This document shows positions 1 to 8,006 of a DNA stretch of 64,000 bases, piece by piece. Under the pieces are notes generated by a model that was not told the DNA's origin, ran no database searches, and saw only the letters and a program-made list of their open reading frames with translations. Positions within the stretch are counted from its first letter, which is position 1; every line of letters begins with the position of its first letter. The translations under genes and the position numbers were made by a program. The DNA comes from JBJHAX01 sp050480705 (lineage in GTDB: Bacteria > Actinomycetota > Nitriliruptoria > Nitriliruptorales > Nitriliruptoraceae), in assembly GCA_050480705.1 (NCBI GenBank), contig JBJHAX010000001.1:186001-250000 (forward strand). The letters run 5' to 3'.

Positions 1-227
1 TCCAGGAACTCGAGGAGGGCCTCAACGCCGTCGCCGCACCCGTGCGCGGCCCCGACGGAGCCGTGGTCGCCAGCGTGTCGGTGTCGGGCCCGTCGTACCG
101 GCTCGAACCCGAGCGCATGGACGAGGTCGCTGCCATCACCATGGAAGCCGCCGACGAGATCGCCCGGCGGCTCGGCTACCTCGGCGACTCGAACGACAAC
201 GGCGACAGTTCGGGAGCGTCGGCCTGA
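1..227 (+). CDS. IclR-family transcriptional regulator, C-terminal fragment
   Basis: The first 74 or so codons (frame beginning at base 3) are the end of a protein that starts outside the window. The residues ELEEGLNAVAAPVRGPDG, followed by VVASVSVSGPSYRL, match the end of the IclR effector-binding domain, where the motif 'E.G...VAAPV.d..g.vvAalsvsgp' is typical. A helix with an acidic, polar tail ends the protein. The DNA-binding half is missing, so the target cannot be read. It lies tail-to-tail with the electron-transfer-flavoprotein genes of a betaine pathway, and IclR proteins often control small-carbon catabolism, but a link here is only inference. Confidence 0.75.
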   Translation, partial: QELEEGLNAVAAPVRGPDGAVVASVSVSGPSYRLEPERMDEVAAITMEAADEIARRLGYLGDSNDNGDSSGASA

Positions 228-261
228 CACGCCGGCACGGCTCGGACAGCGACGGGTCGCG

Positions 262-1245
262 TCAGGCGCCCTTGCGGGCACGGACCTCCTCGACGATCGC
301 CGGCAGGATCTCATGGAGGTCGCCGACGACCGCGTAGTCGGCCCGCACCACCATCGGCGCCTCGGTGTCGGTGTTGATCGCGAGGATCTTCTTCGAACTC
401 ATGCAGCCGACCCAGTGCTGCGTGGCGCCGCTGATGCCGCATGCGATGTACAGGTCGGGGGCGACACGCGTGCCCGTCTGGCCGACCTGGTCGTTGTGGG
501 ACCGCCAGCCGTTGTTGGTCGCCACGCGCGAGCATCCCACGGCTCCGCCGATGAGCCCGGCGAGCTCTTCGAGCACCGCGAACCCTTCCGCGCTGCCCAC
601 ACCCCGCCCGCCGGAGACGACCACCGGTGCGGTCGCGAGGCTGATACCGGCGCCGAGGCTTGCGACGTCGCGGACCCGGCCGACGGCGAGTTCCTCGCCG
701 AGCGAGGGCGTCACGTCGACGACCTCGGCGTCTCCTGGCACCTCAGCCGGCGCTGCGACCGTCTGGTGTGGCGCGACCGTCACCAGCGCGGCCGTCGCCT
801 CGAGGTGTGCGTCTTCGAGCAGCACGCCGCCCCAGCGCACACGCGTGAGGTCCCAGCCGCCGTCGGCGGGCTGGATCGCCGTGCAGTTCGCGGCCAGCGG
901 CAGATCGGTGCGTGCCGCCAGATGCGCCATCACCTCAGCGCCACGATCGGTGCCCGGCGCGACGATCGCACAGGTCGTGAGCTGACCGTGCAGCTGGGCC
1001 AGCGCCTCGCCGATCGCCGCGGGGGCGTACTCGGCGAACAGCTCGTGGTCGCAGCGGTGCACCGTCGCCACGCCCTGCACGCGCAACAGCTCGGTCATCG
1101 CGTCGGTCAGCTCCCCGACGACGACGGCGTGCAGGTCGGTGCCGGCCGCCTCGGCGAGCCCGCGCGAGAACGTGAGCGTTTCGGCCGACATCTTCGACAG
1201 CCCGTCGCCGTCGCGTTCGACCAGGGTCAGCACGGGATCACTCAC
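262..1245 (-). CDS. etfA: Electron transfer flavoprotein, alpha subunit
   Basis: The 327-residue product is the FAD-carrying subunit of the ETF heterodimer, which passes electrons from flavin dehydrogenases to the quinone pool. The C-terminal half has the FAD-binding pattern seen in EtfA: SGGRGVGSAEGF, GCSRVATNNGW, GQTGTRVAPDLYIACGISG and NTDTEAPM. The GTG start at 1245 overlaps the TGA of etfB in a GTGA junction, so the two are translationally coupled; longer upstream extensions in this frame only read through etfB. Directly upstream lie etfB and a dimethylglycine-dehydrogenase-type flavoprotein, whose electrons this ETF most likely accepts. Confidence 0.93.
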   Translation of the reverse strand: MSDPVLTLVERDGDGLSKMSAETLTFSRGLAEAAGTDLHAVVVGELTDAMTELLRVQGVATVHRCDHELFAEYAPAAIGEALAQLHGQLTTCAIVAPGTDRGAEVMAHLAARTDLPLAANCTAIQPADGGWDLTRVRWGGVLLEDAHLEATAALVTVAPHQTVAAPAEVPGDAEVVDVTPSLGEELAVGRVRDVASLGAGISLATAPVVVSGGRGVGSAEGFAVLEELAGLIGGAVGCSRVATNNGWRSHNDQVGQTGTRVAPDLYIACGISGATQHWVGCMSSKKILAINTDTEAPMVVRADYAVVGDLHEILPAIVEEVRARKGA

Positions 1246-2006
1246 AGCGCCCCCACCTCCTCGAGCAGGTCGGCGACCGCCGGCGCAGCGTCCGCGCCGC
1301 GGCCGAGGATCACCGTCTCTGTCTGCTGCTGCTGAGGATGGCGGAACCCCCGGGTGGTCAGGCCACCCGGCGCGCCCTGGGGCTGCAGCGTGCGGATCTC
1401 GGCCTTCTTGGCGAGCAGTCGGCCCCGCATCGCGGGGTAGCGGGGAAGGTTGATGCCTTCCTTGACGGCGACGACCGCGGGCAGGGGCAGGTCGCACAGC
1501 TCGAAGCCGTCGTCGGTGGCGCGATGCACGGTCGCTGACGATCCCTCGAGTTCGATCTTCTTGACGCCGCTGACCACCGGCCGGTCCAGCAGATGGGCAA
1601 CGCGGATGCCGACCTGGTAGTTGCCGGCGTCAGCAGACTCGGTGCCGAACAGGACGAGATCGAACGCGCCGTCGTCGGCCTCGAGCGTTCGGATCGCGTC
1701 GACCAGCGCATGCGCGGTCGATCGCGGATCCCATTCGGTCGCCTCGATCGGCAGCAGCACCCCGTGGTCCACCCCCATCGAGATCGCGGTGCGCAGCTGC
1801 TCGTCGGCCTCGGCGGGACCGAGCGTGAGCACCGTCGAACTGCCGCCTTCGCGGCCCACGATCTGCACCGCCTCCTCGACGGCGCACTCCTCGTGGGGGC
1901 TGACGGTGAACCCGAGATGGCGGGTGTCGATCGCCGAGGCATCGTCGGTCAGCACGATCTTCGCGCCCGGTGCGGGGACCCGTTTGACGCAGACCAGCAC
2001 TCTCAT
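1242..2006 (-). CDS. etfB: Electron transfer flavoprotein, beta subunit
   Basis: A 254-residue protein of normal EtfB length, starting MRVLVCVKRVPAPGAK. The family signature of the AMP-binding subunit is visible: SPHEECAVEEAVQI near residue 40, then GVDHGVLL, GTESADAGNYQVGIRVA and the loop LPRYPAMRGRLLAKK. It pairs with EtfA, encoded downstream with a 4-base overlap. The ATG at 2006 overlaps the TGA of the upstream dehydrogenase (TGATG); an in-frame GTG at 2009 is the alternative. Order and coupling indicate a dedicated ETF for the adjacent dimethylglycine/sarcosine dehydrogenase. Confidence 0.93.
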   Translation of the reverse strand: MRVLVCVKRVPAPGAKIVLTDDASAIDTRHLGFTVSPHEECAVEEAVQIVGREGGSSTVLTLGPAEADEQLRTAISMGVDHGVLLPIEATEWDPRSTAHALVDAIRTLEADDGAFDLVLFGTESADAGNYQVGIRVAHLLDRPVVSGVKKIELEGSSATVHRATDDGFELCDLPLPAVVAVKEGINLPRYPAMRGRLLAKKAEIRTLQPQGAPGGLTTRGFRHPQQQQTETVILGRGADAAPAVADLLEEVGAL

Positions 2007-4519
2007 CACTTCATCCGCTCGTCGTCGGGGTCGAACAGCCCGTGACGGGTGTTGGAGCCCACCGTCACCGGGTAGTGGTCGCCCATGTACTCGACCAGCA
2101 GCTCCTTGCCGACCTCGGCGTGCTCGACCGGCAGGTAGCCGAGCAGGATGTGCTTGCCGACCGACGGGCCCGAGCCCGAGGTGGTCACGTAGCAGGGCCG
2201 GCCGTGCGCGTCGACGATGCGCTGGCCATCCTTGGTGAGGAAGGGCGAGCCGCCCATCGGAAAGCGCGGCTCACCCGACGACGAGGCGTGATCCTCGACC
2301 GTCAGCGAGCACATCAGCGCCGTCGGTCCCTCTTCGCGTGCCTTCAGGTAGGCCTCCTTGCCGATGAAGTCGGCGGCCTTGACCTTCGGGAACGCAAGGC
2401 CGGCCTCGACCGGGTTGTACTCCGATTCGAGTTCGGCACCCATCAGCCGGTAGCCCTTCTCGATGCGCCCGGTCGTGCCGTACACGCCGCCTCCTGCTGC
2501 GACGACACCGTGGGACTGCCCCGCTTCCCAGAGGGTGTCCCACAGGCGCTCGCCTTGTTCGATGGGGGCGTGGATCTCCCAGCCGAGGTCACCGACGTAG
2601 GAGATGCGCACCATCAGCGTGCGCACACCGTTGATCTCGACCCACTGGGCGGTGCCGAAGCCGAACGCGTCGTTCGACAGATCGTGTGCGGTCGTCTGCG
2701 ACACGATGTCGCGTGCCCGCGGCCCCCAGACACCAATGGTCGTCCATGCGTTGGTCGCATCGTGCACCTGCGCGGAGCCGTCAGCGGGCAGATGGTCGGT
2801 GAACCACTTGAGGTCGCGCCCCCAGTCGGCGCCACCGGTGATGATCCTGAAGTGCTCGTCGCCGAGTCGGACCACCGTCAGGTCGCTGCGGAACCCGCCG
2901 TTGTAGGTCAGCACCGGTGTGTACATGATCCGGCCGACGGGGCGGTCCATGTTCGCGACCGTCATCCGGTCGATGTAGGCGAGCGCGCCGGGCCCGGTCA
3001 CCTCGAAGATGGAGAACGCGGTCAGGTCGATCATCGCGGCGCGTTCACGCATCGCCAGGTGCTCGGCGTTGATGATCGGCGACCACCAGCGTGCGTCCCA
3101 TTCATTGGGACGGTCGGTGACACGGTCACCGAACTCCTCGAGCAGGGAGGCGTTCGACTCGTACCACTGGGGCCGCTCCCAGCCGCCGGCCTCGAAGTAC
3201 ACCGCGCCGAGCGCCTCGGTGCGCCGGTGGAACGGCGCGATGCGCACGTTGCGGTCCGTCTCCCACTGCTCGTGGGGGTGCACGATGCCGTAGGTCTTGT
3301 TGAAGCCTTCCGATGCGCGCGCCCAGACGTGGTGCTCGGTGCGCTGGTTGGGGGTGAAGCGGGCGATGTCGGCGCCGTGCGGGTCGATCTCGGGCGCTCC
3401 GTCGGTCATCCACTGGGCGATCATGCGCCCGACGCCGGGACCCTCCTTGATCCACACCGCAGCCGCCGACCACAGGCCCTTGACCTCGGGCGTCTCACCG
3501 AGCAGCGGGCCGCCGTCGGGGGTGAGTGAGAGCAGCCCGTTGATGGCGTGCTTGACCCCCGCACCGGGAGTGTTGAGCAGCTCGGGCATCAGTTCGAGCG
3601 CGTCCTCCATCTGCGGGTCGAAGTCGTCGGAGGTGAACGGCAGCTGTGTCGGAGAGAGCTGCGCCTGCTCGATCGACGGGATCTCGTCGGGGTGGTGGAA
3701 GATCGGCCGGTGCGCGTACGAGCCGACCTCCATGTCGCCGCCGTTCTGGCGCTCGTACATGTTGGTGTCCATGTCGCGCACGATCGGAAACGCGATCTCG
3801 GCCCGGGTCTGCTCGAGCTCGGGGATCGGTCCGACGTCGATCATCTGGTGCACCGCCGGCACCAGCGGGATCGTTGCTCCCGCCATGGCGGCGATACGCG
3901 GGCTCCACACGCCGCAGGCCACGACGACGTACTCGCACTCGATGTCGCCACGGTCGGTGCGTACCCGGCGCACACGACCGTTCTCGACGTCGATGCCGGT
4001 GACCTCGGTGTTCGCGGCGACCGTCAGGGCGCCGGCGTCGATGGCGCGTTGGCGCATGACGGTGCCGGCCTGCAGCGAGTCGACGACCGACACCGACGGC
4101 GTGTAGAAGCCACCGAGCAGGATGTCGGTGTTGACGAACGGCACCAGTTCCTTGATGCGGTCCGGGCCGATCAGTTCGGCGTCGATGCCCCACGCCTTCG
4201 CCGACGCCATCCGCCGGCGCAGCTCCTCCATGCGTTGCTCGGTGCGGGCGACCTCGATGCCGCCGGGGGCCGTGTTGACCCCCATCTCCTCGTACTGCCG
4301 CTGGGAGTCCAGCGTCAACATCGCGAGTTCTTTGCCGTGGTCGACCGGGAAGATGAAGTTCGACGCGTGGCCGGTCGATCCGCCGGGGTCGGGCAGCGGG
4401 CCCTTGTCGAGCAGCACGATCTCCTTCCAGCCGTGGTCGGCGAGATGGCCGACGATCGCGTTGCCGACGATGCCGGCGCCGATGACGACGACCTGTGCGC
4501 GGTCCGGTAGCTCGCTCAC
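2006..4519 (-). CDS. Dimethylglycine/sarcosine dehydrogenase-type FAD oxidoreductase with GcvT-like folate domain
   Basis: An 837-residue two-part enzyme. Residues 1-390 form a DAO-type FAD fold with the Rossmann motif VVVIGAGIVGNAIVGHLADHG and STGHASN, in which His51 matches the position that binds FAD covalently in dimethylglycine and sarcosine dehydrogenases. Roughly residues 430-835 are an aminomethyltransferase (GcvT) region with SYVGDLGWEIHAP and YRLMGAELESEYNPVEAGL, which in the family transfers the oxidised methyl to tetrahydrofolate. GTG 4519 follows a good ribosome site (AGGGAG). It sits between a GntR regulator and etfBA, and next to betaine transport and demethylation genes, so dimethylglycine is the likeliest substrate; sarcosine cannot be excluded. 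Confidence 0.85.
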   Translation of the reverse strand: MSELPDRAQVVVIGAGIVGNAIVGHLADHGWKEIVLLDKGPLPDPGGSTGHASNFIFPVDHGKELAMLTLDSQRQYEEMGVNTAPGGIEVARTEQRMEELRRRMASAKAWGIDAELIGPDRIKELVPFVNTDILLGGFYTPSVSVVDSLQAGTVMRQRAIDAGALTVAANTEVTGIDVENGRVRRVRTDRGDIECEYVVVACGVWSPRIAAMAGATIPLVPAVHQMIDVGPIPELEQTRAEIAFPIVRDMDTNMYERQNGGDMEVGSYAHRPIFHHPDEIPSIEQAQLSPTQLPFTSDDFDPQMEDALELMPELLNTPGAGVKHAINGLLSLTPDGGPLLGETPEVKGLWSAAAVWIKEGPGVGRMIAQWMTDGAPEIDPHGADIARFTPNQRTEHHVWARASEGFNKTYGIVHPHEQWETDRNVRIAPFHRRTEALGAVYFEAGGWERPQWYESNASLLEEFGDRVTDRPNEWDARWWSPIINAEHLAMRERAAMIDLTAFSIFEVTGPGALAYIDRMTVANMDRPVGRIMYTPVLTYNGGFRSDLTVVRLGDEHFRIITGGADWGRDLKWFTDHLPADGSAQVHDATNAWTTIGVWGPRARDIVSQTTAHDLSNDAFGFGTAQWVEINGVRTLMVRISYVGDLGWEIHAPIEQGERLWDTLWEAGQSHGVVAAGGGVYGTTGRIEKGYRLMGAELESEYNPVEAGLAFPKVKAADFIGKEAYLKAREEGPTALMCSLTVEDHASSSGEPRFPMGGSPFLTKDGQRIVDAHGRPCYVTTSGSGPSVGKHILLGYLPVEHAEVGKELLVEYMGDHYPVTVGSNTRHGLFDPDDERMK

Positions 4520-4604
4520 GGATGCTCTCCCTGTGTGTCGTTCTCGCTCGGTGTCACGTTGATGTGGTTGCTGCCGGTGGCTGGCTGCCCTGTCGTGCGG
4601 CGGA

Positions 4605-5258
4605 TCACAGCAGCTGGCGGATCTCGCGTTCGAAAGCGGTGACGTGGTCGCGTGCGATGCGCTCGGCGGCTTGCTCGTCGCCGTGCGCGATCGCGTCGAG
4701 CAGCTCGCGATGTTCCTGGACGGCGTCCTCGAGGCGATCGACGCGCTCGAGTGCGAGGAACCACAGCCGCAGGCCCAGCACGTACCAGCGGTCGAGCGCG
4801 GCTTCGAGGAAGGGGTTGCGTGCAATCCGGTAGATCAGCCGGTGGATGCGCTGGTCCAGATGGATGAGGACGCGCTCGTCGGCGTGGTCGACGTCGCCGT
4901 CGAGTTCGTCGCGTAGCACGGCGATGTCGGCACGGTCGGCGTCGTTGGCGCGTCGGGCGGCGAGTCGGGAAACGAAGCCTTCGAGTTCGACGCGGATCTC
5001 GGAGATGGCGCCGAGGTCGCCGACGTCGATCGGGCCCACGTAGATGCCGCGGCGCGGAAACACCTCGACGAGGTCCTCGTCGGCAAGTCGGCGCAGCGCC
5101 TCACGCACCGGGGTTCGGCCGAGCCCGAACTCTTCGGCGAGCTCGCGTTCGTTGACCAGCGTCCCCGGCGCGAGCCGCAGCGTGACGATGCGGTCGCGCA
5201 GCAGGTAGTAGGCCTGCTGGCTGAGCGACTCGACCGGCGCATGCTCAGGGACGAGCAC
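4605..5258 (-). CDS. GntR-family (FCD-domain) transcriptional regulator of the betaine catabolic genes
   Basis: A FadR-type GntR protein of 217 residues. The winged helix reads QQAYYLLRDRIVTLRLAPGT then NERELAEEFGLGRTPVREALRRL; the C-terminal FCD helical bundle follows, with metal/ligand-type residues in HLDQRIHRLIYR and EHRELLDAI. It is the first gene of the minus-strand run leading into the dimethylglycine-type dehydrogenase and etfBA, 85 bases upstream of the dehydrogenase. I place the start at GTG 5258, which has little ribosome site. A perfect GGGAGG lies 6 bases ahead of an in-frame ATC at 5291 (228 residues), so the true start is open. A palindromic operator lies in its predicted promoter. 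Confidence 0.85.
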   Translation of the reverse strand: MLVPEHAPVESLSQQAYYLLRDRIVTLRLAPGTLVNERELAEEFGLGRTPVREALRRLADEDLVEVFPRRGIYVGPIDVGDLGAISEIRVELEGFVSRLAARRANDADRADIAVLRDELDGDVDHADERVLIHLDQRIHRLIYRIARNPFLEAALDRWYVLGLRLWFLALERVDRLEDAVQEHRELLDAIAHGDEQAAERIARDHVTAFEREIRQLL

Positions 5259-5378
5259 CGCAAGATCGGCCAGCGCCGGTGACGTGGTGATAGGTGGCCT
5301 CCCGGGTGCGAACGTGTTCGTCGGACGGGCCAGATGCGACGTGGGAAGGCGGCGGAGGCGCCTGGCCAGCCTGAATGC

Positions 5379-5407
5379 ACCATACTGATATATCAGCATG
5401 GGCGCAA
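5379..5407 (-). promoter_or_regulatory. Predicted promoter with palindromic operator for the GntR-dehydrogenase operon
   Basis: On the minus strand a -35-like TTGCGC (5402-5407) and a -10-like TATGGT (5379-5384) are separated by 17 bases. The spacer begins with a perfect 12-base palindrome, CTGATATATCAG (5385-5396). A symmetric site between -35 and -10 is a classic repressor position, and FadR-type GntR proteins bind short palindromes, so autoregulation by the adjacent GntR protein is likely. The predicted transcript start is about 115 bases ahead of the GTG start. Confidence 0.5.
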
Positions 5408-5434
5408 GAGATTCGTCGGATCGGCCCTGAATGC

Positions 5435-5465
5435 CGGAGCGCCGGCCACGAGGGCCGGCGCTCCG
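5435..5465 (-). terminator. Strong hairpin downstream of the BCCT transporter gene
   Basis: A perfect 13-base-pair stem (5435-5447 with 5453-5465) with a 5-base loop. It lies 20 bases beyond the stop codon of the BCCT gene on the minus strand and just upstream of the next promoter. There is no T-tract, as is common in high-GC actinobacteria, so it may need Rho or act as a processing site. Confidence 0.55.
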
Positions 5466-5484
5466 TGTGCGGGGATCTACGCGG

Positions 5485-7071
5485 TCAGCGTGGATCCATC
5501 TCGGATGATGCGCCCACGGTCGGGCTCGTGTCGCGGTGGACGGGATCGACCACCACCAGGCCACGCGCCTCCTTGCCCAGCCCGCGCGCGACACCCCACG
5601 CGACGATGACCAGGACGAGCGCGAACGGCAGACCTGTCGCGACCGAGCCGGCCTGCAGGGCGCCGAGCCCGCCTGCGGCGAGCAGCACCGCGGCGACGAC
5701 ACCCTCGGAGACCGCCCAGAAGACACGCATCGCCTTCGGTGGGTCGAGGTCACCGCCCGACGCGATCATGTCGATCACGAACGAGCCGGAGTCCGACGAC
5801 GTCACGAAGAAGATCGTGACCACGAGGATCGCAAGCAGCGACGTCACGGTCGCGGCAGGCAGCACCTCGAGCAGCGCGAACAGGCCGCTGCCGGCGTAGT
5901 CCACCGAATCGCTGATGGTCGCAACGCCCGTGAGCTCGAAGTGGATGGCGGTGTTGCCCATCACGGTGAACCACAGGAACGACACCAGGGTCGGCACGAA
6001 GAGCACACCTGCAATGAACTCGCGCACGGTGCGGCCACGCGAGATGCGGGCGATGAACATGCCGACGAACGGCGACCAGGAGATCCACCACGCCCAGTAG
6101 AAGATCGTCCAGCCGGCCGCCCAGCCTTCACCACCGTACGTCCCGGCCCATCCCATCAGCGGGATCGCCTGGAAGACGTAGTTGCCGATGTTCTCGAAGT
6201 AGGCGGTCAGGATGACGATCGTCGGTCCGGCGATCGCGACGAACAGCACCAGGGCCCCTGCGAGGATCATGTTGGTCTGCGACAGCCGCTTGATGCCCTT
6301 GTCGAGGCCGGAGACGACCGAGATCGTGGCGGCGAGTGTGATGATCGCGATGAGCACGATCTGCGTGCCCACCCCGACTTCGACGCCGAACAATCGGTTC
6401 AACCCGGAGTTGATCTGCTGGACACCCAGGCCGAGCGAGGTCGCGATGCCGAACATCGTCCCGAAGATCGCGAGGATGTCGACGAGGTTTCCGAGCCAGC
6501 CCTTGTAGCGCTCACCGATGAGCGGGTAGAGCGCCGAGCGCACCGTCATCGGCAGACCGTGGCGGTAGCCGAAGTAGGCGAGCGAGAGGCCGAGCACCGC
6601 GTACGCGGCCCATGGCCCGAGCCCCCAGTGGTGGAAGGTCAGGAGCATCGCCTCGCTCGCGGCCTCCTCCGTGCCCGGTGCGATCTCCCCGAGGCGCGGT
6701 GGGGGGTCGTGAGCGAAGTGGGCGACCGGTTCTTCGACGCCCCAGAAGACCAAGCCGATGCCCATGCCGGCGGCGAAGAGCATCGAGAACCAGGTCAGGT
6801 AGCTGTAGTCCGGTGTCGAGTCGTCAGGCCCGAGCTTGGTGTGGGCGTGACGCCCGATTGCGAGCCAGAGACAGAACACCAGCAGGAACGCCACGCTCGC
6901 GATGAAGAACCAGCCGAAGGACTGGATCGCAAAGTCGAACACGTTGCTGAGCATCTCACCGGCGTGTTCGGTCGCCACGGCGCCATAGATCATGAAGAGA
7001 ATGATCAGGCCCGCGGAGACCGGGAACACGACCGGATGAATGTGAGACTTCATCCGTTCCATGGTTGACAT
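5485..7071 (-). CDS. BCCT-family glycine betaine/choline/carnitine transporter
   Basis: A 528-residue membrane protein with about 12 hydrophobic segments. The BCCT signatures are clear: GMGIGLVFWGVEEP, the aromatic-rich WTIFYWAWWISWSPF with the loop GMFIARISRGRTVREF, and FFVTSSDSGSFVIDMI near the end, resembling the sodium-site segment. Family members take up betaine, choline or carnitine by ion symport or exchange. ATG 7071 has a ribosome site (AGGGAGAAG) 7 bases ahead. The C-terminal tail is short, unlike the long osmosensing tail of BetP, which favours a catabolic role. The neighbouring betaine demethylation and dimethylglycine oxidation genes suggest betaine as the substrate. Confidence 0.9.
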   Translation of the reverse strand: MSTMERMKSHIHPVVFPVSAGLIILFMIYGAVATEHAGEMLSNVFDFAIQSFGWFFIASVAFLLVFCLWLAIGRHAHTKLGPDDSTPDYSYLTWFSMLFAAGMGIGLVFWGVEEPVAHFAHDPPPRLGEIAPGTEEAASEAMLLTFHHWGLGPWAAYAVLGLSLAYFGYRHGLPMTVRSALYPLIGERYKGWLGNLVDILAIFGTMFGIATSLGLGVQQINSGLNRLFGVEVGVGTQIVLIAIITLAATISVVSGLDKGIKRLSQTNMILAGALVLFVAIAGPTIVILTAYFENIGNYVFQAIPLMGWAGTYGGEGWAAGWTIFYWAWWISWSPFVGMFIARISRGRTVREFIAGVLFVPTLVSFLWFTVMGNTAIHFELTGVATISDSVDYAGSGLFALLEVLPAATVTSLLAILVVTIFFVTSSDSGSFVIDMIASGGDLDPPKAMRVFWAVSEGVVAAVLLAAGGLGALQAGSVATGLPFALVLVIVAWGVARGLGKEARGLVVVDPVHRDTSPTVGASSEMDPR

Positions 7072-7368
7072 CGGTTCGCTTCTCCCTGTAGCGGCGTCGG
7101 GTGGCCCCGTCCTCCCAGCGTCGACGTCGATCTCGCACGCGCGCTGCTGGTCACCCGGCGGTTGGGACGCGCCGTGAGGATCTCGAGCCGTTGCGCTCCG
7201 AACCCCAACGGTGCGTCTGGCGATCGCACACCTTGGCAGAAGCGACCCTCGGATGCCACAACGTCCCCGGCAGTCCATGGCCATCCGACGCGAAATGAGC
7301 GCTCATCGCGCGGCGCGAGCGATGAACGCCCGGGGTCGATCAGCACGGATTCTGGCGCGCGGATGCGC
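7072..7368. other. Intergenic region upstream of the BCCT gene
   Basis: No credible gene in this stretch of nearly 300 bases. It contains a 7-base inverted repeat (7303-7309 TCATCGC with 7319-7325 GCGATGA, 9-base spacer) and a short GAGCGCTC palindrome just before it. Both are possible regulatory sites for the transporter. I looked for glycine, SAM and SAH riboswitch cores on the minus strand and did not find one. Confidence 0.4.
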
Positions 7369-7854
7369 TCAGGCGTCCGTTTTCAGGCTACGGCGCAGCC
7401 GTAGGATGGTGACGACCATCCCGAAGGCTGTGACGGGCAGTGCAGCGGCGGCTCCGGCGTTGGCGGAGGTCGGCATCAGGGCGACACCCACGACGTAGGC
7501 GAGGGCGGCAGCGATCACCCACACGCGCGCGGTGGTGCGGTCGCGGGCACGCAGCATGGTGCCGACGAGGTACAGCACGCCTGCGGGCCCGACCGCGAGC
7601 ACGACCTCGATGAACAGTCCGATCTGGGTGACGTAGGCGGCCGCCATGGCGATGCCGAGCGCGAGCCCGAACGTCTGCAGACGCCGTGAACCGCGCAGGC
7701 GTCCCGTGGTGGCGATGACCAGCGGGATGGTGAACATCAGCACGATCGCCTGCGGATACGACGCCGCGAGCGGATAGGCGACGACGGCAATCGAGCCGAA
7801 CACGACGGAGAGCACATGCAGGGCGCGCTCGTCCTTGGTCATCGGCTGCGTCAT
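7369..7854 (-). CDS. Small integral membrane protein of unknown function
   Basis: A 161-residue hydrophobic protein with four or five predicted membrane helices (for example HVLSVVFGSIAVVAYPLAAS, AIVLMFTIPLVIATTG, GVLYLVGTML and VWVIAAALAYVVGVALM) and a basic tail LRLRRSLK. I do not recognise a family. It stands alone between the BCCT transporter gene and the divergent proS, and its 5' end faces proS, so the two probably share a promoter region. The start is an ATG at 7854; an internal ATG at 7842 is possible. No charged residues suggest a channel or enzyme. Confidence 0.6.
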   Translation of the reverse strand: MTQPMTKDERALHVLSVVFGSIAVVAYPLAASYPQAIVLMFTIPLVIATTGRLRGSRRLQTFGLALGIAMAAAYVTQIGLFIEVVLAVGPAGVLYLVGTMLRARDRTTARVWVIAAALAYVVGVALMPTSANAGAAAALPVTAFGMVVTILRLRRSLKTDA

Positions 7855-7951
7855 GGCCGTCGGTGCTCCCGTTGGTTCGGCGGCGGACCCTACAGCGTGC
7901 GACGTGCGACGACGTGCTGGTGCGGTGGCGCCGGTCGGTGTCGGACCTCAG

Positions 7952-7984
7952 TAGCCTTCCGGCGGCGCCGGCCGTGCCCGGCGC
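7952..7984 (+). promoter_or_regulatory. Predicted proS -10 box and 5' stem-loop
   Basis: TAGCCT (7952-7957) is a plausible -10 box. Starting where the transcript should begin, GCGCCGG (7965-7971) pairs with CCGGCGC (7978-7984) around a 6-base loop. The proS start codon is 22 bases further on. The same layout, box then hairpin, precedes glyQS. Confidence 0.4.
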
Positions 7985-8006
7985 GGCAACCAATGGCGAG
8001 GCGGAC

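Noticed and set aside
5536..7068. Open frame of 510 codons antisense to the BCCT transporter
   Set aside because: Highly charged shadow of a membrane protein gene whose signatures are unambiguous.
7072..7368. Glycine or SAH riboswitch ahead of the BCCT gene
   Set aside because: A CCGAGGGTCGC stretch on the minus strand looks slightly SAH-like, but the remaining conserved pairs do not form.
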